This document shows positions 1 to 7,507 of a DNA stretch of 64,000 nucleotides, piece after piece (within the stretch, counting starts at the first letter, position 1; each line of letters starts with the position of its first letter). Position numbers and translations under genes: made by a program. The DNA is from Micromonospora_J zhanjiangensis (GTDB lineage Bacteria > Actinomycetota > Actinomycetes > Mycobacteriales > Micromonosporaceae). Location: positions 1-64,000 of the forward strand of contig NZ_JBHSBN010000023.1 in the NCBI RefSeq assembly GCF_042650605.1. The letters are read 5' to 3'. The notes under the pieces are model-generated. The model worked only from the letters and a program-made list of their open reading frames with translations. It did not search any database and had not been told where the DNA came from.

Positions 1-1
1 A

Positions 2-115
2 GTGATCAAGACCGTCGCCCGCGACGCCTACGGCTTCCGCAACCCCATCAATCAGCGACTACGCACCCGCTGCGCCACCACTCGACGAACCCGAGGACAC
101 CTCAACCCCCGCTAA
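2..115 (+). pseudogene. Transposase C-terminal end (partial)
   Basis: An open frame enters from the left edge and stops with TAA. Its 37 visible residues are rich in Arg and include the stretches ARDAYGFRNP and NQRLRTRC. This resembles the C-terminal end of actinobacterial DDE transposases, most likely of the ISL3 type; the family name is from memory of such tails, not from a motif. The catalytic residues would lie to the left, outside the window, so I cannot say whether the element is complete. It suggests that an insertion element borders the accessory region. Confidence 0.5.
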
Positions 116-280
116 CTTCGCTGAGCCACTTTAACTTGACAGCCCAGGAATCATTCGCCTTGACGACGATCACCAAAGACGCCTATACGAAGCACCGCTT
201 AATTGACAAACTGGCCCTCGGTAGATGGCGACCGCGCCTACGAAAGCATGGACACCCCCGGTCGAGGTGCATCAGCAGCC

Positions 281-1336
281 TCACGCCGGGTGGGACTCGT
301 AGCTGTACCCCGGAGCAGGGGCGAGCGTGAGCAGCGCGTCCAGGGCGTCGACGGTGTCGGCGCCCCACATCTTCGACAGCACCCAGGTCTGCCCGTCGGC
401 GTGGAACGGGGCCTCGAAGAACCAGCGGCCGAGTTGGTGGGCGTACTTCGGGTAGGCCGCCGCGAAAGCCTCCTCGTGCTCCGGGCCGCTGACCGTGCCC
501 TGAACGGCCAGGAGTCGCGGGTGCCCGGGCAGCTTCCCGGCCATCGCCGCCGGGCCGACGCCCGCCTCGTAGAGTGCGGTGGCGAGCGCCAGCAGGGCGC
601 GACGCTTGGCGAGGGCTGGCGTGGTCGCCTCCGGCGTGGTGACGGAATAGCGGGTGAAGTCCCGTCCGGTGCTCGCCTCCGCGGCCCGCACGGCGGTCTC
701 CCGGCGCCGAAGCCGGACGGTCAGTTCGGCCGCTTCCGGCAGCGGGATGACCTGTTGTACGTCGACCAGGAGCTTGCCGGCGACCCGGTACGGCGTCAGC
801 CGGACGCAGGTGATGTCCAGACCATAGATGTCGTTCAGCCACAGCACGGTGGTGGTGATCTGCGGGTCGAACCCGGCCGCCGCGAGGATGATACGGACCT
901 GGCGTTGCAGCACGGCATTCTCGCCACCGGCTTCGTCGAGCCAGTCCGCCAGCCGCTCGCGGGCGTCGTCGGCACTCGCCGGGTCGGTGCGGTTGAGATG
1001 CCCTTGATAGGTGTCCACGAGCTGCTCGAAGGTCATCGCCGACACCATGGCGGCGTAGCGGAGAGCCTGCAACTCCATGTGGCCGCCGTCCTCGGTCCGC
1101 TTCAGCTCGACGACCACGAGGTGACCGGTCCGGTCGACGCAGAGCAGGTCGATGCGGCGCCGTACCTCGAAGTCGCCGAACTCCTCGGCGACGACGAGTA
1201 GGTCGTCGCCGATCGCCGCGATGTGTTCGCGGAGCGCCCGCTGAAGATCACCGCGTTCGAGGACCTGTTCCGCCGCGAAGGTGGTGGCTGGCACGGACAC
1301 GAGTTCGCCGCCCGGGGTCATCTCGAACAATCCCAT
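281..1336 (-). CDS. PD-(D/E)xK nuclease-like protein (DUF91/NucS-C type)
   Basis: A 351-residue protein. Residues about 58-80 carry a restriction-endonuclease-fold core: RRRIDLLCVD with the Asp at about residue 63, followed by VVVELKR with Glu 77 and Lys 79. This matches the D...ExK pattern of DUF91 and NucS C-terminal nucleases. The C-terminal two thirds has no domain I recognise. The open frame extends far upstream, but the extension is out-of-frame-type Arg-rich sequence, so I start at the ATG giving MGLFEMTPGG. It lies 53 bp downstream of the methyltransferase gene on the same strand and may be the last gene of that operon. Proteins of this class act in mismatch repair or in defence; which applies here cannot be told from sequence. 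The nuclease fold is fairly secure, the role is not. Confidence 0.65.
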   Translation of the reverse strand: MGLFEMTPGGELVSVPATTFAAEQVLERGDLQRALREHIAAIGDDLLVVAEEFGDFEVRRRIDLLCVDRTGHLVVVELKRTEDGGHMELQALRYAAMVSAMTFEQLVDTYQGHLNRTDPASADDARERLADWLDEAGGENAVLQRQVRIILAAAGFDPQITTTVLWLNDIYGLDITCVRLTPYRVAGKLLVDVQQVIPLPEAAELTVRLRRRETAVRAAEASTGRDFTRYSVTTPEATTPALAKRRALLALATALYEAGVGPAAMAGKLPGHPRLLAVQGTVSGPEHEEAFAAAYPKYAHQLGRWFFEAPFHADGQTWVLSKMWGADTVDALDALLTLAPAPGYSYESHPA

Positions 1337-1389
1337 GTGGAGCAGTGTGGTGATCGGTCGACACGTGTCAAGGCCGAGATCATCCGGGG

Positions 1390-2025
1390 TCAGGACGGGC
1401 GGATCGTCTCGACCGTGAACCAGTCCGCACGATGACTCCTCCACGCAGCAGTGACGGCGAAGCCGGCACGAACACACAGGACGGCGAACTCGTGCTCGGC
1501 GTAGTACGTGAACCATCGTTTCCCCGGCACCTCGGCCGTGCGGCTCCATTGCGCACCCGACCCGACCTTCATCGAGAAGCTCGCCCGGCCGCCTTTCGTC
1601 GTCGCCCGCCGTATCTCGGCAATCGCGGCCAGGCACGACGCGCGGGGCAGATGCAGCAGTACGCCGCTGGCGATGACGCCGGCAAACAACCCGTCGGGGA
1701 ACGGCAAGGACAGCACGTCGCAGCAGACCACCCGGTCGCGAGGTAGCTGCCGCAGCAGGTTGATCGCCGCGTCGGCAAAGATCACGGGTCGGCCGAGAGT
1801 TGACGCGAACAGACCGTCGCGGCCCGATCCGCATCCGATGTCGAGCACAGGGCCGGTCGGCAGTCCACCGATGAACCTCTGGATCTCCTCCCGCAGGCCA
1901 GGGAAGCGGTCGTACGGCAGAGAACTCGCCCGGTAGTCCTGAGCCGCCGCATTGTACGACCGACTTACTTCTCGACGGATCCGCAGGTGTTCGTCCGGCT
2001 GGTTGTCAGCTCGACGTGACGTCAT
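1390..2025 (-). CDS. Class I SAM-dependent methyltransferase
   Basis: A 211-residue class I methyltransferase. The SAM-binding motif I is VLDIGCGSGRDG (about residues 62-73), followed by an acidic strand end (IFADAA) and a motif IV region CDVLSLPFPDGLFAGVIA. These are textbook features of the Methyltransf_11/25 group; the substrate is unknown. The start MTSRRADNQ overlaps the end of the upstream ThiL-like gene by 20 bp, which supports translational coupling and this start over a longer open frame. It is the fourth gene of the HIT / kinase / ThiL-like / methyltransferase operon. The company of nucleotide-handling enzymes makes a small nucleotide-derived substrate plausible, but that is inference. 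Confidence 0.8.
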   Translation of the reverse strand: MTSRRADNQPDEHLRIRREVSRSYNAAAQDYRASSLPYDRFPGLREEIQRFIGGLPTGPVLDIGCGSGRDGLFASTLGRPVIFADAAINLLRQLPRDRVVCCDVLSLPFPDGLFAGVIASGVLLHLPRASCLAAIAEIRRATTKGGRASFSMKVGSGAQWSRTAEVPGKRWFTYYAEHEFAVLCVRAGFAVTAAWRSHRADWFTVETIRPS

Positions 2026-3148
2026 CTGCGTCCCGCCGCTGCCTGGGCGGCGCCGACCCGCCCTCGGACGAGTCGGACACGAGCAGACTGATGTCCGATT
2101 GCTGATGCTTCCAGGCAACGCCGGGAAGCGCTCCTACCGATCCGTCCGGCCCTACCGCGCGGACTTCGCCGGCGTCTGTCGCACGCCCGATGGCGTAGAG
2201 GTCAAGACCGTGCGCCAAGAAATCGGCACGGCACGCGTCCAGGTCTTGTTCGCCGACCGTGAAGGCGAGTTGGAAGTCCGCCGAAGCGCTCATGGCGAGG
2301 GCCGTCCGTCCGACCCCCATCACCTCGGCCACGGCCGCGACCGTTTCGTCCAGCGGCACGTCGCCCGTGGTGACGTCGAATCCCACTCCGCTGGCCTCGG
2401 CGATCTGCTCGATGGTCGCCTTGAGTCCGTCAGAGGTGTCCTGGCAGGCCGTGGCGTAGGGTTTCGCTGCGAGCAGTCGACCTTCGGCGACTCTGGCGAC
2501 TGGCCGCTTCCAACTACCGAGCAGCCGTTTCTCGAGTTCCTCGGGTAGTTGCCAGCCCTTTTCCTCGCGCTTCGGAAAATACGCGACGGCCGCTCCCAGC
2601 AGGCCGCAGGGCCCGGTGACACAGAGGACATCGCCAGGTTTGGCGCCGCCCCGAGTCAGGACCTTTCCGGGGGCGCAGACTCCGATGGCCGAGGCGGACA
2701 GGATGAGTCGCTCGGCGTTGCCGATGTCGCCGCCCACGTTGAGGGTGCCGAAGTCCGTGCAGGCCTGGTGGATGCCGGCCATCACCGACCGGAACCTCTC
2801 GTCGGTCAGGTCCGGCGGATACCGGACGACCGTGCAAACTCCGATCGGCGTTGCTCCCATCGCGGCGACATCGCTGACGTTGGCCGCGACAAGGTAGTAG
2901 CCGATGTCGAAGTCCGACAGCAGGCCGAGTTCGTACAGTCTGAACTTGCTGCCGCGCACGTAGTCCGAGCCGAAGACCAGGGAGACCGAGCCGCCGATGT
3001 CAAAGACGGCGCAGTCGTCCCGCCGGTCCGCACCGACCGCCAGCGTGATGGCGGGGTTTCCCGGCCCCACCTCCGAGCCTGATTGCCCGGTCAGGAAGGC
3101 CGCGACCAGTTGGCGGACACGCGTCGGTTCATCGGCGAACTGTGCCAT
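2006..3148 (-). CDS. ThiL/PurM-like (AIR synthase superfamily) kinase or synthase
   Basis: A 380-residue protein of the PurM/ThiL/SelD/HypE fold. It shows DDCAVFDIG near residue 45, which fits the ThiL Mg-ATP motif, then LVFGSDYVRGSKF, AANVSDVAAMGATP (the ThiL D-x-AAMGA motif), LNVGGDIGN, a GDVLCVTGPCGLLGAA strand and CQDTSDGL. The order matches thiamine-monophosphate kinase. True ThiL proteins are about 320 residues and sit in thiamine or ribosomal-maturation clusters, whereas this one is longer and lies between a CMP-kinase-like and a methyltransferase gene. It may therefore phosphorylate or amidate another substrate. It overlaps the upstream kinase gene and the downstream methyltransferase gene by 20 bp each. 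The start MAQFADEP is chosen because the longer open frame reads back into the kinase gene. Confidence 0.75.
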   Translation of the reverse strand: MAQFADEPTRVRQLVAAFLTGQSGSEVGPGNPAITLAVGADRRDDCAVFDIGGSVSLVFGSDYVRGSKFRLYELGLLSDFDIGYYLVAANVSDVAAMGATPIGVCTVVRYPPDLTDERFRSVMAGIHQACTDFGTLNVGGDIGNAERLILSASAIGVCAPGKVLTRGGAKPGDVLCVTGPCGLLGAAVAYFPKREEKGWQLPEELEKRLLGSWKRPVARVAEGRLLAAKPYATACQDTSDGLKATIEQIAEASGVGFDVTTGDVPLDETVAAVAEVMGVGRTALAMSASADFQLAFTVGEQDLDACRADFLAHGLDLYAIGRATDAGEVRAVGPDGSVGALPGVAWKHQQSDISLLVSDSSEGGSAPPRQRRDADDVTSS

Positions 3149-3806
3149 GCGGGAGATCCTCGATTTTCCGCAGTACCGCGCGTAGAACCGCGGTGGCCGG
3201 CAGGAACGTGCTGTCGAGTTCGATCGAGTTCGGCATCGTGCGGAGCGCTTCAAGGGTCCGGATGTCCAAGGCGGTTGCCGGACCCACGGCGGTGGACCGT
3301 CCGATCACGTCGCGGTACTGCGCTCGCCGGCGCTCGCGTCGCACCGTCAGACCTGCCCACAACGCGACGTGGAGGGTGGCGGAGGGCAGCAGATCCGTCG
3401 CCACGTCCCGTCCGACCAGCACTATTGACGGATTCGCCTCGACAATGTCGCGATGATAGTTCCGGATCTGGTCCCGCCACAGTGGATTTGCCGCGACGAG
3501 ACCCAGCTGCCGCTCTAGGCCCGGCGCGAAGATCTTGTCGGTGACATCCTCGCCATGAAAGAGGACCCGTTCACTTCGCTCTGCCCCGGCGACGGGTTCG
3601 GCCCAGCTAAAGGGCTGGTGCTCGACCGCCTTGCACCAGCCGTCGTACGGCTCGAAGGGTTGCTGGGCGAGTGCGTAGCTGATGGCTCGGAACGTGAGGC
3701 CGGTATCGAAAAACGCCGTACGGAGCGCTGTCGCAAGCGCCATGCCCAGAGTGGTCTTGCCGCTGGCCGTGGGTCCGTCGATGGTCACGGAGACATTTAC
3801 CGTCAT
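3129..3806 (-). CDS. Cytidylate-kinase-like P-loop NMP kinase
   Basis: A 225-residue P-loop kinase. The N-terminus has the Walker A motif IDGPTASGKTT (residues about 9-19), then FDTGLTFRA (about 34-42), the counterpart of the DTGAMYRA substrate motif of CMP kinases, and VLVGRDVATDL, the counterpart of the GRDigT motif. A lid-like Arg-rich segment RRERRRAQYRDV follows. This order is that of cytidylate kinase (Cmk). Cellular Cmk is normally linked to der or to ribosomal genes, so this copy is more likely a specialised paralogue acting on the operon's substrate. The start overlaps the stop of the upstream HIT gene by 4 bp (ATGA). The kinase fold is secure; the exact nucleotide is not. Confidence 0.78.
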   Translation of the reverse strand: MTVNVSVTIDGPTASGKTTLGMALATALRTAFFDTGLTFRAISYALAQQPFEPYDGWCKAVEHQPFSWAEPVAGAERSERVLFHGEDVTDKIFAPGLERQLGLVAANPLWRDQIRNYHRDIVEANPSIVLVGRDVATDLLPSATLHVALWAGLTVRRERRRAQYRDVIGRSTAVGPATALDIRTLEALRTMPNSIELDSTFLPATAVLRAVLRKIEDLPHGTVRR

Positions 3807-4543
3807 GCCCCGCCGCCCGACCTGAGCGCCTGCTTGTGGGTTCTTCCGGTCGGAACGAATCCGGGTGAGGCGAAGGGCGCCGCCACGTTCCAGTCGGCCG
3901 TACGCCTCATCGTTTCACGCAGCAGCTCCTTACGAACCACGACCGCATAGTCCCACAAGGGATCGGGTATGTCCAACACCCTGGCCATTGCGGATCTCAG
4001 GTACTGCCGGCGGGTGTTGAAGTCCCCGCCGTAGGCTACGTGGCGGTCGTCAAAGGCGGAGTAGAAGTAGGCCGCATCAGCGTCCGCATACCGTCCGAGG
4101 TCGGAATAGTCGTGGAGGTCTTCGGCATTGAAACCGTCGGCCAGGACGATCCGGTGCACCTCGACTGCATCGAGTGGAACCAGGTGCCAGTGCGCGTGGG
4201 TGATGCACGCCCTGGTCGTCATGTCGGATGACGAACCGTGTTCGAGAATGAGTGAGGTGCCGAATGTCGAGCGGTATCGCGGCAGGACGAAGTCGAGAAA
4301 GCACTGTATCTCGGAGGCGATCTCCTTTGCGGCATGACCGAAACTGAGGTAATGCCGGACCGGCAAGATCAGCATGTGCCCCAGAACCAGCGGCGACATG
4401 TCGGCGACGAGCTTCAGGGATCCGCCGTCGACGATCATCCGATTAGGAGGATCGCCCGCATAGGTAGCCGCAAAACTCGTATCGGCAGCACCCGCAAGTT
4501 CCTCGCACAGGTCTGATCCCGAGCATCGATACCTTCCCTCCAT
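3803..4543 (-). CDS. HIT-family nucleotide-binding protein
   Basis: A 246-residue HIT protein, first gene of the minus-strand nucleotide operon. The histidine triad is seen as HAHWHLVP near residue 128, preceded by LVLGHMLILPVRHYLSF, the usual strand before it. HIT proteins hydrolyse or transfer nucleoside phosphoramidates or dinucleotides; the substrate here is unknown. A strong AAGGAGG sits 6-7 bases before the ATG at 4543 and fixes the start; the longer open frame upstream is not used. A TATGTT box about 60 bases upstream could be the -10 element. It is divergent from the GAF-like membrane gene, with 128 bp between. The C-terminal 100 residues beyond the HIT domain are unusual for the family. 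Confidence 0.82.
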   Translation of the reverse strand: MEGRYRCSGSDLCEELAGAADTSFAATYAGDPPNRMIVDGGSLKLVADMSPLVLGHMLILPVRHYLSFGHAAKEIASEIQCFLDFVLPRYRSTFGTSLILEHGSSSDMTTRACITHAHWHLVPLDAVEVHRIVLADGFNAEDLHDYSDLGRYADADAAYFYSAFDDRHVAYGGDFNTRRQYLRSAMARVLDIPDPLWDYAVVVRKELLRETMRRTADWNVAAPFASPGFVPTGRTHKQALRSGGGA

Positions 4544-4671
4544 GATCCTCCTTCGGACATGGCTCGACCGGGAGTGCGGGTTTCGTCGGTGAAAGCAACA
4601 TACAGTGTCCACGTTGGAAGCGAAAGCAATGGATCGGCGATCAAGTTTGACGATCGGCATAGGATGCGGCC

Positions 4672-5439
4672 ATGCGCCCGCCGACCGCGAAGCTCCTCGA
4701 CCGCCTCATTGTCCTTGCTGCCACACTGATCCTGACCGCCCGCCAGTACAGCTTGCCCAACGAACAACTCTGGATTGGCCTCGTCGGCGGAAGAAGTTAC
4801 ATTCTTCTCATCCTGTTGACGATCATAGCCATATTCGGCGCATTCACCCCGTTCCAGGATCTGGCCACACGTCGCCTCATCGATCGTCGGTCGGCAATCC
4901 GACAGCAGGTGCTGGTCCACTACGGGCAGATGCTCAAGGTGTCGCAGCGCATCAGGCCCCCGTTGGACCTGGCGGACCTGGGCCTACACGTCTGGCGGAT
5001 CCGTCGTTCGTTTCGCCACCCGCTCAAGGGCCACCTCAAGCGGGTCGCTACCTACCGCCTCGGGAGCGCGCCGACGACCAGGGCCTTCGCGCCACCGAAG
5101 GGGGTGGGCGTGGTGGGGCTCTGTTGGGAGCGGAACGAGGAGGTGCACGTGGATGTCGCCGCGATCGCGTCCGCCTGTCCCACGGAGGCCGAGTACGAGG
5201 CGTTTCGCGCCCGTGAGGGCGACGCGGCCGTCATGAGGTTCCCCTGGAAGGAGTTCCAGCGTCTCAAGCATCGGGGCGCGGTGTTCGCCAGCCCGATCAG
5301 GAACGGGCACGGCAAGTTCATCGGGTGTGTGAGTGTGGACGCGAGTCATGGCTTCACCACGCTCGACACCCGGGCGTTCTGGCGGGAGATCAATCAGGTC
5401 TGCGTACTCATCGGGCACGACCGGTTCCGGAGTCTCTGA
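4672..5439 (+). CDS. Two-TM membrane protein with GAF-like C-terminal domain
   Basis: A 255-residue protein with two N-terminal membrane helices, at about residues 10-28 (LIVLAATLILTA) and 42-62 (YILLILLTIIAIFGAF). A soluble domain follows. Its end (RGAVFASPIRNGHGKF then IGCVSVDAS) resembles the last strands of a GAF domain, a small-molecule-binding module. It stands alone between two HIT-protein genes, divergent from one and convergent with the other. A membrane sensor beside nucleotide-processing enzymes is the layout of several signalling-type defence systems, but no effector domain is visible. The GAF assignment rests on a short match and is tentative. Confidence 0.55.
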   Translation: MRPPTAKLLDRLIVLAATLILTARQYSLPNEQLWIGLVGGRSYILLILLTIIAIFGAFTPFQDLATRRLIDRRSAIRQQVLVHYGQMLKVSQRIRPPLDLADLGLHVWRIRRSFRHPLKGHLKRVATYRLGSAPTTRAFAPPKGVGVVGLCWERNEEVHVDVAAIASACPTEAEYEAFRAREGDAAVMRFPWKEFQRLKHRGAVFASPIRNGHGKFIGCVSVDASHGFTTLDTRAFWREINQVCVLIGHDRFRSL

Positions 5440-5456
5440 GCCGGCGCCCTGCTCTG

Positions 5457-5897
5457 TCAGGTCGCGGACGCGGCGGGCTCTCGTTGCTTCTGCGACCAGA
5501 GGTCGGGGTCGCAGTCGGGAAAGATACGCCGCACTCCGCCACGAGGGTCGGGTACGTCACCGTAATATCTGGGGATCAGGTGAATATGCAGATGGTCGAT
5601 CGTCCGGCCGGCTGCCTGCCCTTCGTTCACACCTACGGTGAAACCTTCCGCATTCCACCGCTCAGTTATCTGTTCCTGAGCACGGACCAGCAACTCGTAG
5701 GCATCCTGGACCTCGCCGGGCGTCAGGTCGAAAAACGAAACGACATGACGTTTCGGTACGACTTCCAAGTGTCCCTCGGCCGCCGGAAAGTTGTCCCAGC
5801 GCGCATAACAGGTGCTGTTTTGGATGACGACGGTGTTCAGAGTAGGGTTGCCCATCTGGCAAAATAAGCAACCAGACACCGACCTTGACGTAGTCAT
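5457..5897 (-). CDS. HIT-family hydrolase (Hint/Ap4A-type)
   Basis: A compact 146-residue HIT protein, the usual size for the family. It begins with a Zn-type GCLFCQMG, has the strand region GHLEVVPKRHVVSFFDL, and the catalytic triad DHLHIHLIPRY near residue 105. The final GGVRRIFPD is typical of single-domain HIT hydrolases. The start MTTSRSVSG follows GAAGGGCAG eight bases upstream; a longer open frame exists but has no family similarity. It is convergent with the GAF-like membrane gene, 17 bp apart. It is the second HIT gene in 1.5 kb, and the two are not recent duplicates because their lengths and flanks differ. Confidence 0.85.
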   Translation of the reverse strand: MTTSRSVSGCLFCQMGNPTLNTVVIQNSTCYARWDNFPAAEGHLEVVPKRHVVSFFDLTPGEVQDAYELLVRAQEQITERWNAEGFTVGVNEGQAAGRTIDHLHIHLIPRYYGDVPDPRGGVRRIFPDCDPDLWSQKQREPAASAT

Positions 5898-6133
5898 GGT
5901 TTCGCTGCCCTTCGCGGCGATAAGCCGGTTGATGATGTAAGCGATTCCAGGAACCCTGCGCAACACGCCTGCCGTCCTCGTACGATCCATCATGCCCGAC
6001 GACCCTAGATGCTGGTCCCACAACACGCCATAGCGCTACCGGTCACTTCACGGACAGTCATGGCCCCGACCTGCGGACACGCCAGCACGAATCCCACTCA
6101 TGGGCGGCGTCCAGTCTTTCGCGGCCGGGCGAC

Positions 6134-7453
6134 TCAGGCAGCCGTTGCAGGAAAGACCACGAGCGATCCGTCGCTGCTTCGTTCGATCTCGATCGCAACG
6201 TCGGTCTGGTGGGTTCCCACGTCGAGGCCGTCGCCCAGGGCGCGCAGGCGGTAGGCGGCTCTGAGCAGGTCGTCGACCTCGCCCTGGGTGAGCATGATGT
6301 TCCGGAACCCGCCACTGCGCTTCACCTCGAGAGTCGACAGCCGCAGCAGGACCAGGTTGATGCCCGATTCCAGTTCGTCGACGCGACGCTCGTCCTGCTG
6401 CAGTGTCCCGACGAAGTTCTTGAACAGGTTGTCCGCCCCCACCGACTGCGCGTGTTCGACTGCCTGGAGCACGAGCACCCGGCGCTTGAGGGCGATGGCG
6501 AGTCGGGCAAGCTCCAGGTGCGCGCGGAACGTGCCGCCTTCCTCGTTGATGCCGGGAAAGGCGTTCGTCAGCGCGCCGACTTCAACCGGGCCGTCGGGCA
6601 GTGCGGCCAGCGCATCCTGCCACTTGATGAGCCGGCGCTTGGCACGTTCGATGGCCGTGCTGATCGCGTACGACGAGGAGTCCAACCCCAACGACAGGCC
6701 GATCCGGCCCTGGTCGAGGAGGACCGACGTCGCCTTGTCGATCGCGTCACGGCAGCCGTCCAGCTCGCTGCGTTCCTTCTCCAGGCTGTCTTCGTGCAAC
6801 TGCTCCAGGAGGTCGGTGATCCGCTCGATCGCCTGCTGTCGCTGGTGATCGGCGTAGGCGCTGACGCCGACCGCGACGGCCATCAGCACCAGTGGCGCGG
6901 CCACCGTCAACGCGCCGGCGCTGGCCGCGGCCACACCGGCCGTGGTGGCCGAACCGGTTGCGGCACCCGCCACGGCGGCCTTGCCGGCAACGGGCACCAG
7001 CTTGGCGTGGGCAGCGATGCGGCCGGTGGTGGAGTTGACCAGCACGCCGCGAACAAGTCCGGCGGATCCCTTCGCAATCATGGGCCGGACGAGTCCCTTG
7101 CCGACCTGCGCGGCGACCTTTGCCGGCACCACCATCTTGTAGAGCACGTCACCGGAAGCGGCGACGTTCAGGCTCGACGGTGCTGACTTCGCGGTCTGGG
7201 TCACGAGCTGCGTCAACTGCTGGGCGAGCGGGCTGGCCGCATGCAGCGGAATCCCGCCGTCCCGGTCGCGCTTGGCCGGCAGCGGGTGGGCTTCCAGCGT
7301 GGCGATGGGGGAATCCGCCAGGGTCGCCAGCACTGTTCGCAGCTCCGCGAGTCGGGCCGGTGTCATGCCCTCGTCGCCGAGCAGGCTCGGCACGTTCACG
7401 GCCTCCGTGGCGAGTGTCCACACCGGCACGGGTGCCTTGTCATCAGTGGTCAC
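6134..7453 (-). CDS. Unknown protein with Ala/Gly-rich hydrophobic centre, downstream of pglX
   Basis: A 439-residue protein I do not recognise. The N-terminal 130 residues are soluble. Residues about 130-205 form a long Ala/Gly/Val-rich stretch ending in VAAPLVLMAVAVGVSAYA, which could make one or two membrane helices or a glycine-zipper-like insert. The rest is helical, with charged heptad-like segments such as ERITDLLEQLHEDSLEKERSEL. It starts 54 bp after the pglX stop on the same strand, so it is probably co-transcribed with pglX. It is not one of the six named BREX-2 components. It could be an accessory membrane subunit or an unrelated passenger. Confidence 0.6.
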   Translation of the reverse strand: MTTDDKAPVPVWTLATEAVNVPSLLGDEGMTPARLAELRTVLATLADSPIATLEAHPLPAKRDRDGGIPLHAASPLAQQLTQLVTQTAKSAPSSLNVAASGDVLYKMVVPAKVAAQVGKGLVRPMIAKGSAGLVRGVLVNSTTGRIAAHAKLVPVAGKAAVAGAATGSATTAGVAAASAGALTVAAPLVLMAVAVGVSAYADHQRQQAIERITDLLEQLHEDSLEKERSELDGCRDAIDKATSVLLDQGRIGLSLGLDSSSYAISTAIERAKRRLIKWQDALAALPDGPVEVGALTNAFPGINEEGGTFRAHLELARLAIALKRRVLVLQAVEHAQSVGADNLFKNFVGTLQQDERRVDELESGINLVLLRLSTLEVKRSGGFRNIMLTQGEVDDLLRAAYRLRALGDGLDVGTHQTDVAIEIERSSDGSLVVFPATAA

Positions 7454-7507
7454 GTCCTGCTCCCTCCCCGAGCTGACACCAACAGAACATCGGGCCGCGG
7501 CCCGTAC

